Part shown: one piece after another, positions 52,072 through 59,945 of the stretch
How the letters are laid out: every line of letters begins with the position of its first letter
Numbering within the stretch: the stretch's first letter is position 1
Source: Brumimicrobium sp051745635
GTDB lineage: Bacteria; Bacteroidota; Bacteroidia; Flavobacteriales_D; Crocinitomicaceae
Assembly (NCBI GenBank): GCA_051745635.1
Contig: JBNJEH010000009.1
Location: 1-64,000, forward strand
Length of the DNA: 64,000 bases
Reading direction: 5' to 3'
Made by a program: the position numbers and the translations under genes
The notes under the pieces: model-generated
What the model was told of the DNA's origin: nothing
What the model saw: only the letters and a program-made list of their open reading frames with translations
The model's database searches: none

Positions 52072-52806
52072 TCAGGACTTCATGAGGTTTTTGATGAGTG
52101 AACTCGCTCCGATTCGGAAGGTGGACGGGTGGATATAGCTTTCACCCAAGATAGCTGAAATTGCTTCTATAAAGGTTGATGCTTGTTCTTGCGTTCTAAC
52201 GCCACCACTGATTTTTAGACCGACAGTTTTCCCTGTTTTTTTATGATGTTCTTTTATAACTTGTGCCATGATTTTAGCAGCATCTAATGTCGCACCTGGA
52301 AATTCTTTACCTGTGGAAGTTTTGATGAAGTCTGCACCAGCTTCGACGGCAATAGACGCCGCTCTTTTTATGCGCTCTTCGCTTTCGAGGTAACCCGTTT
52401 CTAATATCACCTTTAGTTGTTGGTGTTCCATGAGTCCTTTGATAGCTCTGATTTCGTCGGCAACTTGTTGATCATCGCCCATATCAAATGCACCGAGGTT
52501 GAGGACGATATCGATTTCGTCGACTCCGGCCTGAAGCGCCAGTTCACATTCGTTGATGCGCGTGGATAAAAAACCCTGTGAAGCGGGGAAATGAGCGCCA
52601 ACGACAGCTGTTTTGATGGGCGTGTCTTTTAGTCGGTCGACGGCTTGTTGACCAAAATTCGGGTACAGACAAACGGCTGCAACTTTAAAACCGCGTTGAG
52701 AATAGTCAATCGCCGTCGTTAAAAATTCCGCAATGCGCCGAGGAGAATCAAATGCATTCAAACTCGTCAGATCTACGAGTTCGCTAATGTTTTCGGGAGT
52801 TCTCAT
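52072..52806 (-). CDS. deoC: Deoxyribose-phosphate aldolase
   Basis: A 244-residue class I aldolase that splits 2-deoxyribose 5-phosphate into glyceraldehyde 3-phosphate and acetaldehyde. The Schiff-base lysine is K162 in DFIKTSTGKE; VGLKISGGVRT supplies the second active-site lysine, and EIDIVLNLGAF the catalytic Asp. The ATG at 52806 gives the usual N-terminus; the frame extends to 52857 with no conserved residues. It lies 86 bp after the TonB-like gene in the same direction. Confidence 0.93.
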   Translation of the reverse strand: MRTPENISELVDLTSLNAFDSPRRIAEFLTTAIDYSQRGFKVAAVCLYPNFGQQAVDRLKDTPIKTAVVGAHFPASQGFLSTRINECELALQAGVDEIDIVLNLGAFDMGDDQQVADEIRAIKGLMEHQQLKVILETGYLESEERIKRAASIAVEAGADFIKTSTGKEFPGATLDAAKIMAQVIKEHHKKTGKTVGLKISGGVRTQEQASTFIEAISAILGESYIHPSTFRIGASSLIKNLMKS

Positions 52807-52892
52807 GCTCTTTTTAGCCTCCAAGATAGTATAATATTTGATACAAAAAAAGCCCATCCGAAGACAGGCTTTCTGTTCGGGTAAAAAATAGC

Positions 52893-53561
52893 TTATTGCA
52901 ATTTAAAGTTAATCGGAATACGACAGTAAGCGCGAACGGGCTCACCCTGTTGTTCTGCAGGTTCCCATTTCGGCATCTCGCGAACGACGCGTTTGGCTTC
53001 GCGGTCAATTTCTTTCGAAACGCCCCGCAAAACTTCCACATCCTGGATACTGCCGTCTTTGTTCACGATAAATTTGACGTAAACTTTTCCCTGGTCTCCC
53101 AATTCCATCGCAATTTCCGGGTATTGAATGTTTTCCGTTAGAAATCGCTTCATGGCTGCTTGTCCACCGGGGAATCCAGCTTCTTTATCCGGATAATCCA
53201 CAATGGGTGCTTCGGGCTCGGGCTCGGGCTCTTCCTCAAAATCAATATCTGGAGTCTCCACCACAATTTCCTCGTCTTCATCGACGTTCTCAACTTCTTC
53301 AATTTCTTCCTGCGGAGGAGGCGTTTGTTCGGGCTCGGGAACCTCTTGTACTACTGGCTCTTCCTTGGGTTCTTCGATTTCAATGACCTCTTCCGGGATG
53401 TCATCTTTTTCGCGTTTATCTCTTCCTGCATTGTCAACGACAACCGGCGTTTTAAATGAAAAAGACAGCGTAATTAAACTACCGACGATAAAAAAACCGA
53501 GAAAGATGAGTGGCAACTTAATGCGTTCATTATCGACCTGGGGATTTTTTTTATACTCCAT
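52893..53561 (-). CDS. tonB: TonB-family energy transducer
   Basis: A 222-residue inner-membrane protein with one N-terminal segment (residues 17-37, IKLPLIFLGFFIVGSLITL). A long periplasmic stretch of Glu, Pro and Val follows (55-125, EEPKEEPVVQEVPEPEQTPP), then a TonB C-terminal domain (135-222, FPGGQAAMKRFLTENIQYPE, GKVYVKFIVNKDGSIQDVEV, KWEPAEQQGEPVRAYCRIPI). It couples proton-motive force to outer-membrane receptors, though no ExbBD or receptor is nearby. Order gcvH-vanZ-tonB on one strand is common in flavobacteria. Confidence 0.9.
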   Translation of the reverse strand: MEYKKNPQVDNERIKLPLIFLGFFIVGSLITLSFSFKTPVVVDNAGRDKREKDDIPEEVIEIEEPKEEPVVQEVPEPEQTPPPQEEIEEVENVDEDEEIVVETPDIDFEEEPEPEPEAPIVDYPDKEAGFPGGQAAMKRFLTENIQYPEIAMELGDQGKVYVKFIVNKDGSIQDVEVLRGVSKEIDREAKRVVREMPKWEPAEQQGEPVRAYCRIPINFKLQ

Positions 53562-53599
53562 AACCTTTTTTAACTTATATTCAATACAAAAATCGTTCC

Positions 53600-53977
53600 T
53601 TATTTGTAGGACGCCTTATATAACAATTTAAAAAGAACAATTCCAAAAATACAACCAATTCCGTTAGCAATCAAGTCTAACACCTCAAAATGTCTGCCTG
53701 AAATGTAAAATTCCTGAAGTATTTCCAGCAGTGCACCGAGCAAAATACCGCCTAAAATGGTATATCGGAATGCATGACGGCGCAGGTTTTTCGACTTATT
53801 CTGGCGTTTCAGCCCTGTCGTCCAAAACAGTACGAGTAAAGCATACATGGTAACGTGAACCACTTTATCGAACCCGTCAAAAGGTGCCTGAGCCAACGAA
53901 AAATTGTTAGACGGCGCAAGGCTCACAAAGGCAACGAGAATGGTCCAGACGATACTCGGTAAGAGGAAACGTGCCAA
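53600..53977 (-). CDS. VanZ-like membrane protein
   Basis: A 125-residue protein with four predicted membrane segments. The VanZ pattern is present: SLAPSNNFS, FDKVVHVTMYALLVLFW and LEILQEFYISGRHFEVLDLI. VanZ-like proteins were first linked with teicoplanin resistance, but those of Bacteroidota have no proven role. The gene lies 8 bp after gcvH and is probably in the same transcript. Confidence 0.88.
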   Translation of the reverse strand: MARFLLPSIVWTILVAFVSLAPSNNFSLAQAPFDGFDKVVHVTMYALLVLFWTTGLKRQNKSKNLRRHAFRYTILGGILLGALLEILQEFYISGRHFEVLDLIANGIGCIFGIVLFKLLYKASYK

Positions 53978-53985
53978 AATGCGAA

Positions 53986-54363
53986 CTAATCGATCAATTC
54001 CCTGTATGCTGAAGCATCGAGCAGTTCTTCGAGCTCATCAGCATCACCGACTTTGATTTTGATCATCCACCCTTCCCCGTACGGGTCACTGTTCACGAGT
54101 TCCGGACTCGCTTCAATTGCTTCGTTAAATTCGATCACTTCACCAGTGATGGGCATGAACAAATCCGAAACCGTTTTTACCGCTTCGATCGTGCCGAATA
54201 CCTCTTCTTTGTCCAGTTCTTCACCTTCCGTTTCCACCTCGACAAACACGATATCACCCAGTTCGCTCTGCGCGAAGTCCGTAATTCCTATCGTCATAGT
54301 ATCACCTTCTACGAGGCACCATTCGTGATCTTTTGTGTACTTTAAATTTTCAGGTACATTCAT
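53986..54363 (-). CDS. gcvH: Glycine cleavage system H protein
   Basis: A 125-residue lipoyl carrier that shuttles the methylamine group between P, T and L proteins. The lipoylated residue is K63 in GTIEAVKTVSDLF; the start (YTKDHEWCLVEGD) and the GEVIEFNEAIEASPELVNSD block are standard. The other cleavage-system genes are not in the window. A -7 element (54384-54391) is 20 nt before the start. It heads the run gcvH-vanZ-tonB. Confidence 0.95.
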   Translation of the reverse strand: MNVPENLKYTKDHEWCLVEGDTMTIGITDFAQSELGDIVFVEVETEGEELDKEEVFGTIEAVKTVSDLFMPITGEVIEFNEAIEASPELVNSDPYGEGWMIKIKVGDADELEELLDASAYRELID

Positions 54364-54383
54364 TGTATACTCGATTTTGCCTT

Positions 54384-54391
54384 CAAATGTA
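54384..54391 (-). promoter_or_regulatory. -7 element of the gcvH operon
   Basis: TACATTTG on the minus strand matches TAnnTTTG and lies 20 nt before the gcvH ATG. Confidence 0.5.
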
Positions 54392-54641
54392 AAATATTTC
54401 TGTCAGAAAGGTTGAAAATCGCGGAAAATATTCTGTATGGAAGCGTCTTTGGCACGTTTGGAAGCTGCGCGCGCAACCCCATCAATAACTCACCTGCACG
54501 TGTCCATGAAATTCGTATTTCGTAAACAGCGTTTGCGTCGAAAATAAGGAAATGCATTTGACTGAACAAGTTGTGATTTTCCCAAAGAGTGTATCGCAAT
54601 ACCGACGAGATTTTTCGCTGAACGGATTACCATCATTTTTT

Positions 54642-54649
54642 TATCTTTG
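54642..54649 (+). promoter_or_regulatory. -7 element abutting the prfB start
   Basis: TATCTTTG matches TAnnTTTG and ends 4 nt before the ATG at 54654, predicting a leaderless or almost leaderless mRNA. Confidence 0.5.
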
Positions 54650-54653
54650 TGAC

Positions 54654-55739
54654 ATGATAAATAATGAGCAATTCAAATCATTACAACAACGCGTTACCGA
54701 TCTGGTGGGCTATTTGGATATCGAAACAAAAAAAGTTAAAATTCAGGAAAATGAACTGGCCGCCCAGGATCCTACGTTTTGGGATGATCCCAAAAAGGCA
54801 GAAGTGTTACTCAAAAAAACGCGTCAGCTTAAATATTGGGTCGAGGCCTGTGAACAACTTCAGCAGCAGCTGGACGATCTTGAGGTGCTGATGGAATTTT
54901 ACAACGATGGATCCGGCTCTGAAGAAGAAATCGAAGCGCTTTACACACAAATGGTGGAGGCCATTGAAGAACTGGAATTAAAAAACATGCTTTCCGGTGA
55001 GGAGGACGGACTCAATGCGGTTTTACAAGTCACTGCTGGTGCGGGAGGAACGGAAAGTTGTGACTGGGCCAATATGCTTTTGCGCATGTACACGATGTGG
55101 GGCGAAAAAAACGGTTTTAAACTCAAAGAACTCAATTATCAAGAAGGCGATGTCGCTGGAATTAAAACGGCAACGATCGAATTTGACGGCGATTTTGCTT
55201 TTGGTTACCTCAAGGGTGAAAATGGTGTGCACCGACTCGTGCGCATTTCGCCTTTCGACTCGAATGCCAAAAGGCACACCTCCTTTGCTTCCGTGTACGT
55301 CTATCCGTTAGTAGATGATTCGATTGAAATTAATATTAACCCGGCAGATATATCCTACGAGACGTTCCGTTCGGGAGGAAAAGGCGGGCAAAATGTGAAC
55401 AAGGTGGAAACCGCCGTGCGATTGCGTCACGAACCATCGGAAATTGTCATTGAAAACTCAGAGTCGCGTTCGCAGTTGGGCAATAAAGAAAAGGCCATGC
55501 AGTTGTTAAAATCACAGCTTTACGAACTGGAATTGCGCAAGCGCATGGAGAAGCGCGAGGCCATTGAATCGGAGAAAAAGAAGATTGAATGGGGGTCACA
55601 AATACGGAATTATGTGATGCACCCGTACAAATTGGTCAAAGATGTGCGGACGAACCACGAAACGGGAAATGTAGATGCGGTGATGGATGGCGACATCAAT
55701 GCATTTTTGAAAGCCTACCTCATGGAATACGGTGCGTAA
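54654..55739 (+). CDS. prfB: Peptide chain release factor 2
   Basis: A 361-residue factor that ends translation at UGA and UAA. It has the stop-recognition SPF motif (RISPFDSNAKRHTSF) and the catalytic GGQ (G244-G245-Q246). The start is the ATG at 54654, matching family N-termini; the frame extends upstream to 54552 without conservation. In many bacteria prfB has a programmed frameshift at a UGA near codon 26. Here the corresponding Gly-Tyr-Leu-Asp (residues 19-22) is read straight through as GGC TAT TTG GAT, so that autoregulation is absent. Confidence 0.95.
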   Translation: MINNEQFKSLQQRVTDLVGYLDIETKKVKIQENELAAQDPTFWDDPKKAEVLLKKTRQLKYWVEACEQLQQQLDDLEVLMEFYNDGSGSEEEIEALYTQMVEAIEELELKNMLSGEEDGLNAVLQVTAGAGGTESCDWANMLLRMYTMWGEKNGFKLKELNYQEGDVAGIKTATIEFDGDFAFGYLKGENGVHRLVRISPFDSNAKRHTSFASVYVYPLVDDSIEININPADISYETFRSGGKGGQNVNKVETAVRLRHEPSEIVIENSESRSQLGNKEKAMQLLKSQLYELELRKRMEKREAIESEKKKIEWGSQIRNYVMHPYKLVKDVRTNHETGNVDAVMDGDINAFLKAYLMEYGA

Positions 55740-55800
55740 TCTGAAGGATCAAAAAGAATAGAAATACAATATTTTCGTAAATTAGCAACAAAGAAGAATT

Positions 55801-56769
55801 ATGGCAGACGAGGAGATGCAATCGGACAAGAAAAAATCAAATGCGGGCGCCTGGATTTTGATAACAATTATCGCTCTGTTGGGCGCTGGTGCACTCGGAT
55901 GGATGTACGCCAACGAGTCGAAAGCGTATGAGAAATGCCGCACGACCAACAAGCAGCTCGAAAAAGAAATGGGCGAGATGAACAAGGCGCTGTCGGGTTA
56001 TATCGACGGAGCGACGATGGACCTCAAACAGGATTTTCAGCAGATGCTCGACACGTATGACAAGTTGATTGAAAAAGACGCCTCCCGCGCCGATAGTCTT
56101 CAAGTTCAAAAAGACAGTATCAGTAACTTGCTGGCCGACTTAAAAGATCAAAAAATCCGGAGTTACCGGGAGGTTAATAAGTATAAGAAGCGCAATGAGC
56201 AGCTGCGCAATATTATGAAGCGCTACATACACACAATTGACTCGTTGAACACGCTTAATCTCAATCTAACGAGTCGCCTCGATGAAACGAGTAGCGAATT
56301 GACGCAGACCCAGAGTGAAAGGGATCAACTCAAGGAGCAGGCGGAACAGAGTTCTGAATTGCTGGCCAAAGGTGCCAAACTCAATGCCTTCAATTTCAAT
56401 TCAGAAGCCCTGCGCTATCGAATTACGGGAAATACGCACAGCGTCAATCGTGCCGGAAGAGCCGATGTGTTGTCGTGTACATTTACGATTGGTGAGAATA
56501 AAATTGCCAAAACGGGGGACAAAATGGTTTACATGCAAATGATTGACCCCAACGGTCAGGTGCTCGTATCGCGTCCCAATAATGTGGTCAACGTTTCGGG
56601 GAAAGAAATCGTATTTACGGACAAGCGCGAAATTAATTATCAGGGCCAACAGCTGGATATGACCATTGTGCATAACCTCAAAGAAAAAGAAATTCCGAGC
56701 GGGAACTATGATGTGCGCATTTTTGCCGATGGCGCGCTGATTGGAAAGGATACGTTTACGCTCAAATAG
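55801..56769 (+). CDS. Membrane-anchored coiled-coil protein of unknown function
   Basis: A 322-residue protein with one membrane segment (residues 16-38, AWILITIIALLGAGALGWMY), a long coiled coil (45-190, MLDTYDKLIEKDASRADSLQ and DELSELTQTQ-type heptads) and a strand-rich C-terminal domain (200-322, ALRYRITGNTHSVNRAGRAD, VYMQMIDPNGQVLVSRPNNV, YDVRIFADGALIGKDTFTLK). I do not recognise the family, although similar proteins occur in other flavobacteria. The small membrane-protein gene follows by 8 bp. Confidence 0.75.
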   Translation: MADEEMQSDKKKSNAGAWILITIIALLGAGALGWMYANESKAYEKCRTTNKQLEKEMGEMNKALSGYIDGATMDLKQDFQQMLDTYDKLIEKDASRADSLQVQKDSISNLLADLKDQKIRSYREVNKYKKRNEQLRNIMKRYIHTIDSLNTLNLNLTSRLDETSSELTQTQSERDQLKEQAEQSSELLAKGAKLNAFNFNSEALRYRITGNTHSVNRAGRADVLSCTFTIGENKIAKTGDKMVYMQMIDPNGQVLVSRPNNVVNVSGKEIVFTDKREINYQGQQLDMTIVHNLKEKEIPSGNYDVRIFADGALIGKDTFTLK

Positions 56770-56777
56770 AAAAATTT

Positions 56778-57158
56778 ATGTGGGGAAAACTGAGCTTGTT
56801 GGCATTTTTCGGATCGCTGATAAGTCTCGTTTACCTGTCCACGGGTTTTCCACCCATTCCGCTGCCGACTTTTGCCGTGTTTTATTTTGGCGTAGTGACC
56901 CTCGGTATCCTCGGTTTTGTATTCTCGTTATTGTCCAATTTTTTTGATCGCAACAAGCGAAAAACAAACCGCCTGCAGTCGTTGATATTCTATTTGGGAA
57001 TGATGCTCGTTTTTGCAGGACTGATGTTTAAATTTCTGCACTGGCCTTTTAGCATTCATTTGATCGGTCTGGGAATCCTGGTTTCGCTGGTCTCTTTCTT
57101 TTTTAAAGGAAACATGACGCCGAATGCCGAGGATGAACTCCTCGACGACGACGTTTAA
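56778..57158 (+). CDS. Small membrane protein with a GldL-like motif
   Basis: A 126-residue protein with four predicted membrane segments and an acidic tail (NAEDELLDDDV). The segment LMFKFLHWPFSIHLIGLGIL resembles the KxxHWPxA helix of GldL, the T9SS motor protein, but the rest of GldL is absent, so this is at most a distant relative. Function unknown. It is 8 bp downstream of the coiled-coil gene and may form a complex with it. Confidence 0.7.
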   Translation: MWGKLSLLAFFGSLISLVYLSTGFPPIPLPTFAVFYFGVVTLGILGFVFSLLSNFFDRNKRKTNRLQSLIFYLGMMLVFAGLMFKFLHWPFSIHLIGLGILVSLVSFFFKGNMTPNAEDELLDDDV

Positions 57159-57208
57159 CCCGACGTTTCAGGAATGCTTACTTCGATCCGTTTTTTGCCT
57201 TTGCGGTT

Positions 57209-58708
57209 TTACTCGCGATACGTTGCCGGTTTTTCGGTATTGACTGTCGATAAGATAAATGTGCGCAAATCTTTCGTGGCCTGCTCCAGGTCTTCATCGC
57301 GCAAATACATCATGTGTCCGCTTTCGTACCCTTTAAATTGAAGGCGATCCTTCATGGCGCCCGAGGGGTCGAGTTGCCTCATGCTGTATTTCGTATTGAA
57401 ATACGTCGTGGCGCCATCGTAGTAGCCCGCCTGATAAAGTACGTTGAGGTACGGGTTTTGTGCCATTGCTTTGCGCAAATTATCCCTTGTGTTGTTATTG
57501 CGGCGATCCCAGGGATGCACATCACCGAACATGTTGTATTTGAGGTCAGTTTTGAATCCGAGTTCCTCGCGGAGGTAATAATTGATGGCCGGAGTAAATG
57601 AATGCAGCCACGAACTGAGCTCTGCATTGTAGTCAGGACTGTCGCCTCCCAATGTTTTATCAATACCAAAATAGCGGGAATCCAGGCGCCCTACGGTTTT
57701 TCCATGTTCTTCGCGAACGATTGCTTTCCAAAAATAATTTTCAGGAATTGCCAAATTGTAACTCAGGATTTCTTCAGCAGATATTCCGCAATATTCGGCC
57801 ATTTTTTTCGCGATGGATGTTTTTTGATCTTTGCTCAAATGCGTTCCTCTGGCAAGTGCAGGAATGAGTTTGTCAAGTGTGAATTGTTCGACCTCCGCCA
57901 AAAACGATTCCAGTTCTTTTTCTTGATGTGTGCTGGCGAGCAGTTCGTAATATTTCGCTGTTGCACAATAATAGGGAAATTTGACCGCATTGGAAATCGG
58001 TGTATCTGAGTTAAAGACTTTATAATCGGCCGGAGAAACCATGATGACCCCGTTGAGATACATCCATTGTTGTTCTTGTAGCGCCAGTGCCAGTCCTGCT
58101 ACGCGCGTACCGCCATAACTTTCACCGACGAGGTATTTGGGCGAACGCCACCTGTCGTGTCGGGAAACAAAAGTGTTGAGCCATTCGGCGAGGTAGTTAA
58201 TGTCAGCATTGATTCCAAAAAATTTATCGCGATCCACCTCTTTTCCCGCCATCGGGATTGTTCTGGAAAAACCCGTGTTGACCGGATTTACAAACAAGAT
58301 GTCGGCTGCATCGAGGACAGAGTGCGGATTGTCTTTTATGCCGTAGGGCTGCACTGGAAAACCCTCCTCGTCGATATTGAGAAGTTTCGGGCCGGAGTAG
58401 GCAATGTGCATCCAAACAGAAGCCGAACCGGGACCTCCGTTAAAGGAAATCAACAATGGTCGTTGTTTTGATTCGTCATCGTTGGTGCGTCGGTAATAAG
58501 TGTAATTCAATGTGGCTATGGGCGCTCCTTTTTTGTCCCAAACCGGTTGATTTCCGATCTCTGCCTCATACTGGATGGTTTTTCCCTGAATTTGTGTTTC
58601 GTGCGTCGTCGTGATTGAGGTGTCCACAACCGGCGCGATATGATTGTCTTGACTGTAAGCCGTGGCAGCAATTAAGGAAGAAAGACATGTGCGTATGATA
58701 TAATGCAT
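57209..58708 (-). CDS. Serine carboxypeptidase-like protein (peptidase S10)
   Basis: A 499-residue alpha/beta-hydrolase with a signal peptide (1-20, ending TAYSQ). The S10 features are present: SFNGGPGSASVW forming the oxyanion hole, the nucleophile S197 in LVGESYGGTR, D431 in YYDGATTYF and H465 in GYESGHMMYL. Bacterial S10 proteins are exported and remove C-terminal residues from peptides. The start is the ATG at 58708, giving the signal peptide; the longer frame to 58753 does not. It converges on the membrane-protein gene. Confidence 0.9.
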   Translation of the reverse strand: MHYIIRTCLSSLIAATAYSQDNHIAPVVDTSITTTHETQIQGKTIQYEAEIGNQPVWDKKGAPIATLNYTYYRRTNDDESKQRPLLISFNGGPGSASVWMHIAYSGPKLLNIDEEGFPVQPYGIKDNPHSVLDAADILFVNPVNTGFSRTIPMAGKEVDRDKFFGINADINYLAEWLNTFVSRHDRWRSPKYLVGESYGGTRVAGLALALQEQQWMYLNGVIMVSPADYKVFNSDTPISNAVKFPYYCATAKYYELLASTHQEKELESFLAEVEQFTLDKLIPALARGTHLSKDQKTSIAKKMAEYCGISAEEILSYNLAIPENYFWKAIVREEHGKTVGRLDSRYFGIDKTLGGDSPDYNAELSSWLHSFTPAINYYLREELGFKTDLKYNMFGDVHPWDRRNNNTRDNLRKAMAQNPYLNVLYQAGYYDGATTYFNTKYSMRQLDPSGAMKDRLQFKGYESGHMMYLRDEDLEQATKDLRTFILSTVNTEKPATYRE

Positions 58709-58940
58709 AATTTTACTTTTGATTGACCGAAGATATAAAATTAACCTTATCATTTACAACTCCAATCACGATTCCGGGCACTAGTTGGCAAGCGTCGACC
58801 GGGCGCACTTATTTTTAGAACGCATTTTGGCGTATTGTCAAATTTTTGTGGTTCGCCCGATTTCTGGAGAGAAATGTAACACATGTGGCACAATACCCTT
58901 CCGAATGTTTTTAAAATAAGGATAACCGCAGCATTTTGAG

Positions 58941-58948
58941 TAAATTTG
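58941..58948 (+). promoter_or_regulatory. -7 element of the SCO gene
   Basis: TAAATTTG fits TAnnTTTG and ends 16 nt before the ATG at 58965. Confidence 0.55.
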
Positions 58949-58964
58949 CGGAAAAAGGGAGATT

Positions 58965-59627
58965 ATGCGTTTATTTGCCATCTTGGGAATTGTCGTCGTC
59001 GGAATTGTCATCGCTTATTTTCTTTCAAAGTCGCAGCTCGAAGAAAAGCAATTACCCGTTATACAGCCAAATGAGCTGAAATCTGAAATGGTGAATCCCG
59101 AACTGCTGGAGGTGGGAATTAGTCATCGTATCGGCGATTTTGCATTTAAAAATCAAAACAATCAAACGATTGATCGGGATGCTGTAAAAGGGAATGTTTT
59201 CGTCGTGGAGTATTTCTTTACAACTTGCGGAACGATTTGTCCGAAAATGACGGAGCAGATGACGCGCGTGCAGAAGCGATTCAAAGGAAATGACGACTTT
59301 AACATCCTCAGTTTTACAGTGAACCCATCAGTGGACACGGTAGAAGTGATGAAAGCTTATGCACAAGAGCACGGAGCTGTTGATGGTCAGTGGCATTTTT
59401 TGACGGGAGAAAAGAAAAAACTGTACGATCTGGCCCGCAATTCATTTTTTGTACTAAAACCCGCGGAGGCGGCAAATCTGGGAGATGCCGGATCAGACTT
59501 TATTCATACCAATAATTTTGTATTAGTCGATCAGGAGCTTCGAATCCGGGGGTACTATGATGGAACGAGTATCAGTGAAGTCAACACCTTGATGGAAGAC
59601 ATAGCGATACTCCTAAACGAAAAATAG
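58965..59627 (+). CDS. SCO1/SenC family copper chaperone
   Basis: A 220-residue thioredoxin-fold protein anchored by a segment at residues 4-20. The copper ligands are C88 and C92 in FFTTCGTICPKMT and H181 in DFIHTNNFVLVD. SCO proteins deliver copper to the CuA site of cytochrome oxidase on the periplasmic side. No oxidase genes are in the window. Single gene with its own -7 element. Confidence 0.92.
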   Translation: MRLFAILGIVVVGIVIAYFLSKSQLEEKQLPVIQPNELKSEMVNPELLEVGISHRIGDFAFKNQNNQTIDRDAVKGNVFVVEYFFTTCGTICPKMTEQMTRVQKRFKGNDDFNILSFTVNPSVDTVEVMKAYAQEHGAVDGQWHFLTGEKKKLYDLARNSFFVLKPAEAANLGDAGSDFIHTNNFVLVDQELRIRGYYDGTSISEVNTLMEDIAILLNEK

Positions 59628-59672
59628 ATGCTCGAAAAGCACCTATTTTTAATCAAAATCTATGTATTGCCG

Positions 59673-59810
59673 CTAGCGCTGAGCAAGATCGTTTTGTTCC
59701 ATTTCTGTAGAGTTGTCACTGTAAGCATCACAATGCGCTTTTGACGATCCGCACGATGCTATAGCGATAAAGAATAATCCGACGAGTGCCCAGGGCATAA
59801 GTTTTTTCAT
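59673..59810 (-). CDS. Very small lipoprotein (45 residues)
   Basis: Reading the minus strand from the ATG at 59810 gives 45 residues: a signal segment MKKLMPWALVGLFFIAIAS, then lipid-site C20 (lipobox IASC) followed by GSSKAHCDAYSDNSTEMEQN and a TAG stop. The motif CGSSKxHCDAY is typical of small flavobacterial lipoproteins I have seen, whose function is not known. It lies convergent with the SCO gene in a gap that otherwise looks empty, and is upstream of the BamA/TamA-like gene on the other strand. Confidence 0.75.
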   Translation of the reverse strand: MKKLMPWALVGLFFIAIASCGSSKAHCDAYSDNSTEMEQNDLAQR

Positions 59811-59945
59811 AGCTTTTTAATGTTTTGTTGTTTGTTTGATGAGGTAAATATATGGAATATCAATTAACTAGAAGAAAATTCTTCCATCAAATTTGAAACC
59901 AGGTCTTTTAAATATTCGTTATTTGTATTCGTTAATAACATCGTA

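Noticed and set aside
53203..53631. 142-codon plus-strand frame opposite the TonB gene, rich in Ser and Gly
   Set aside because: It is the reverse reading of the Glu/Pro-rich stretch of TonB and lacks any domain.
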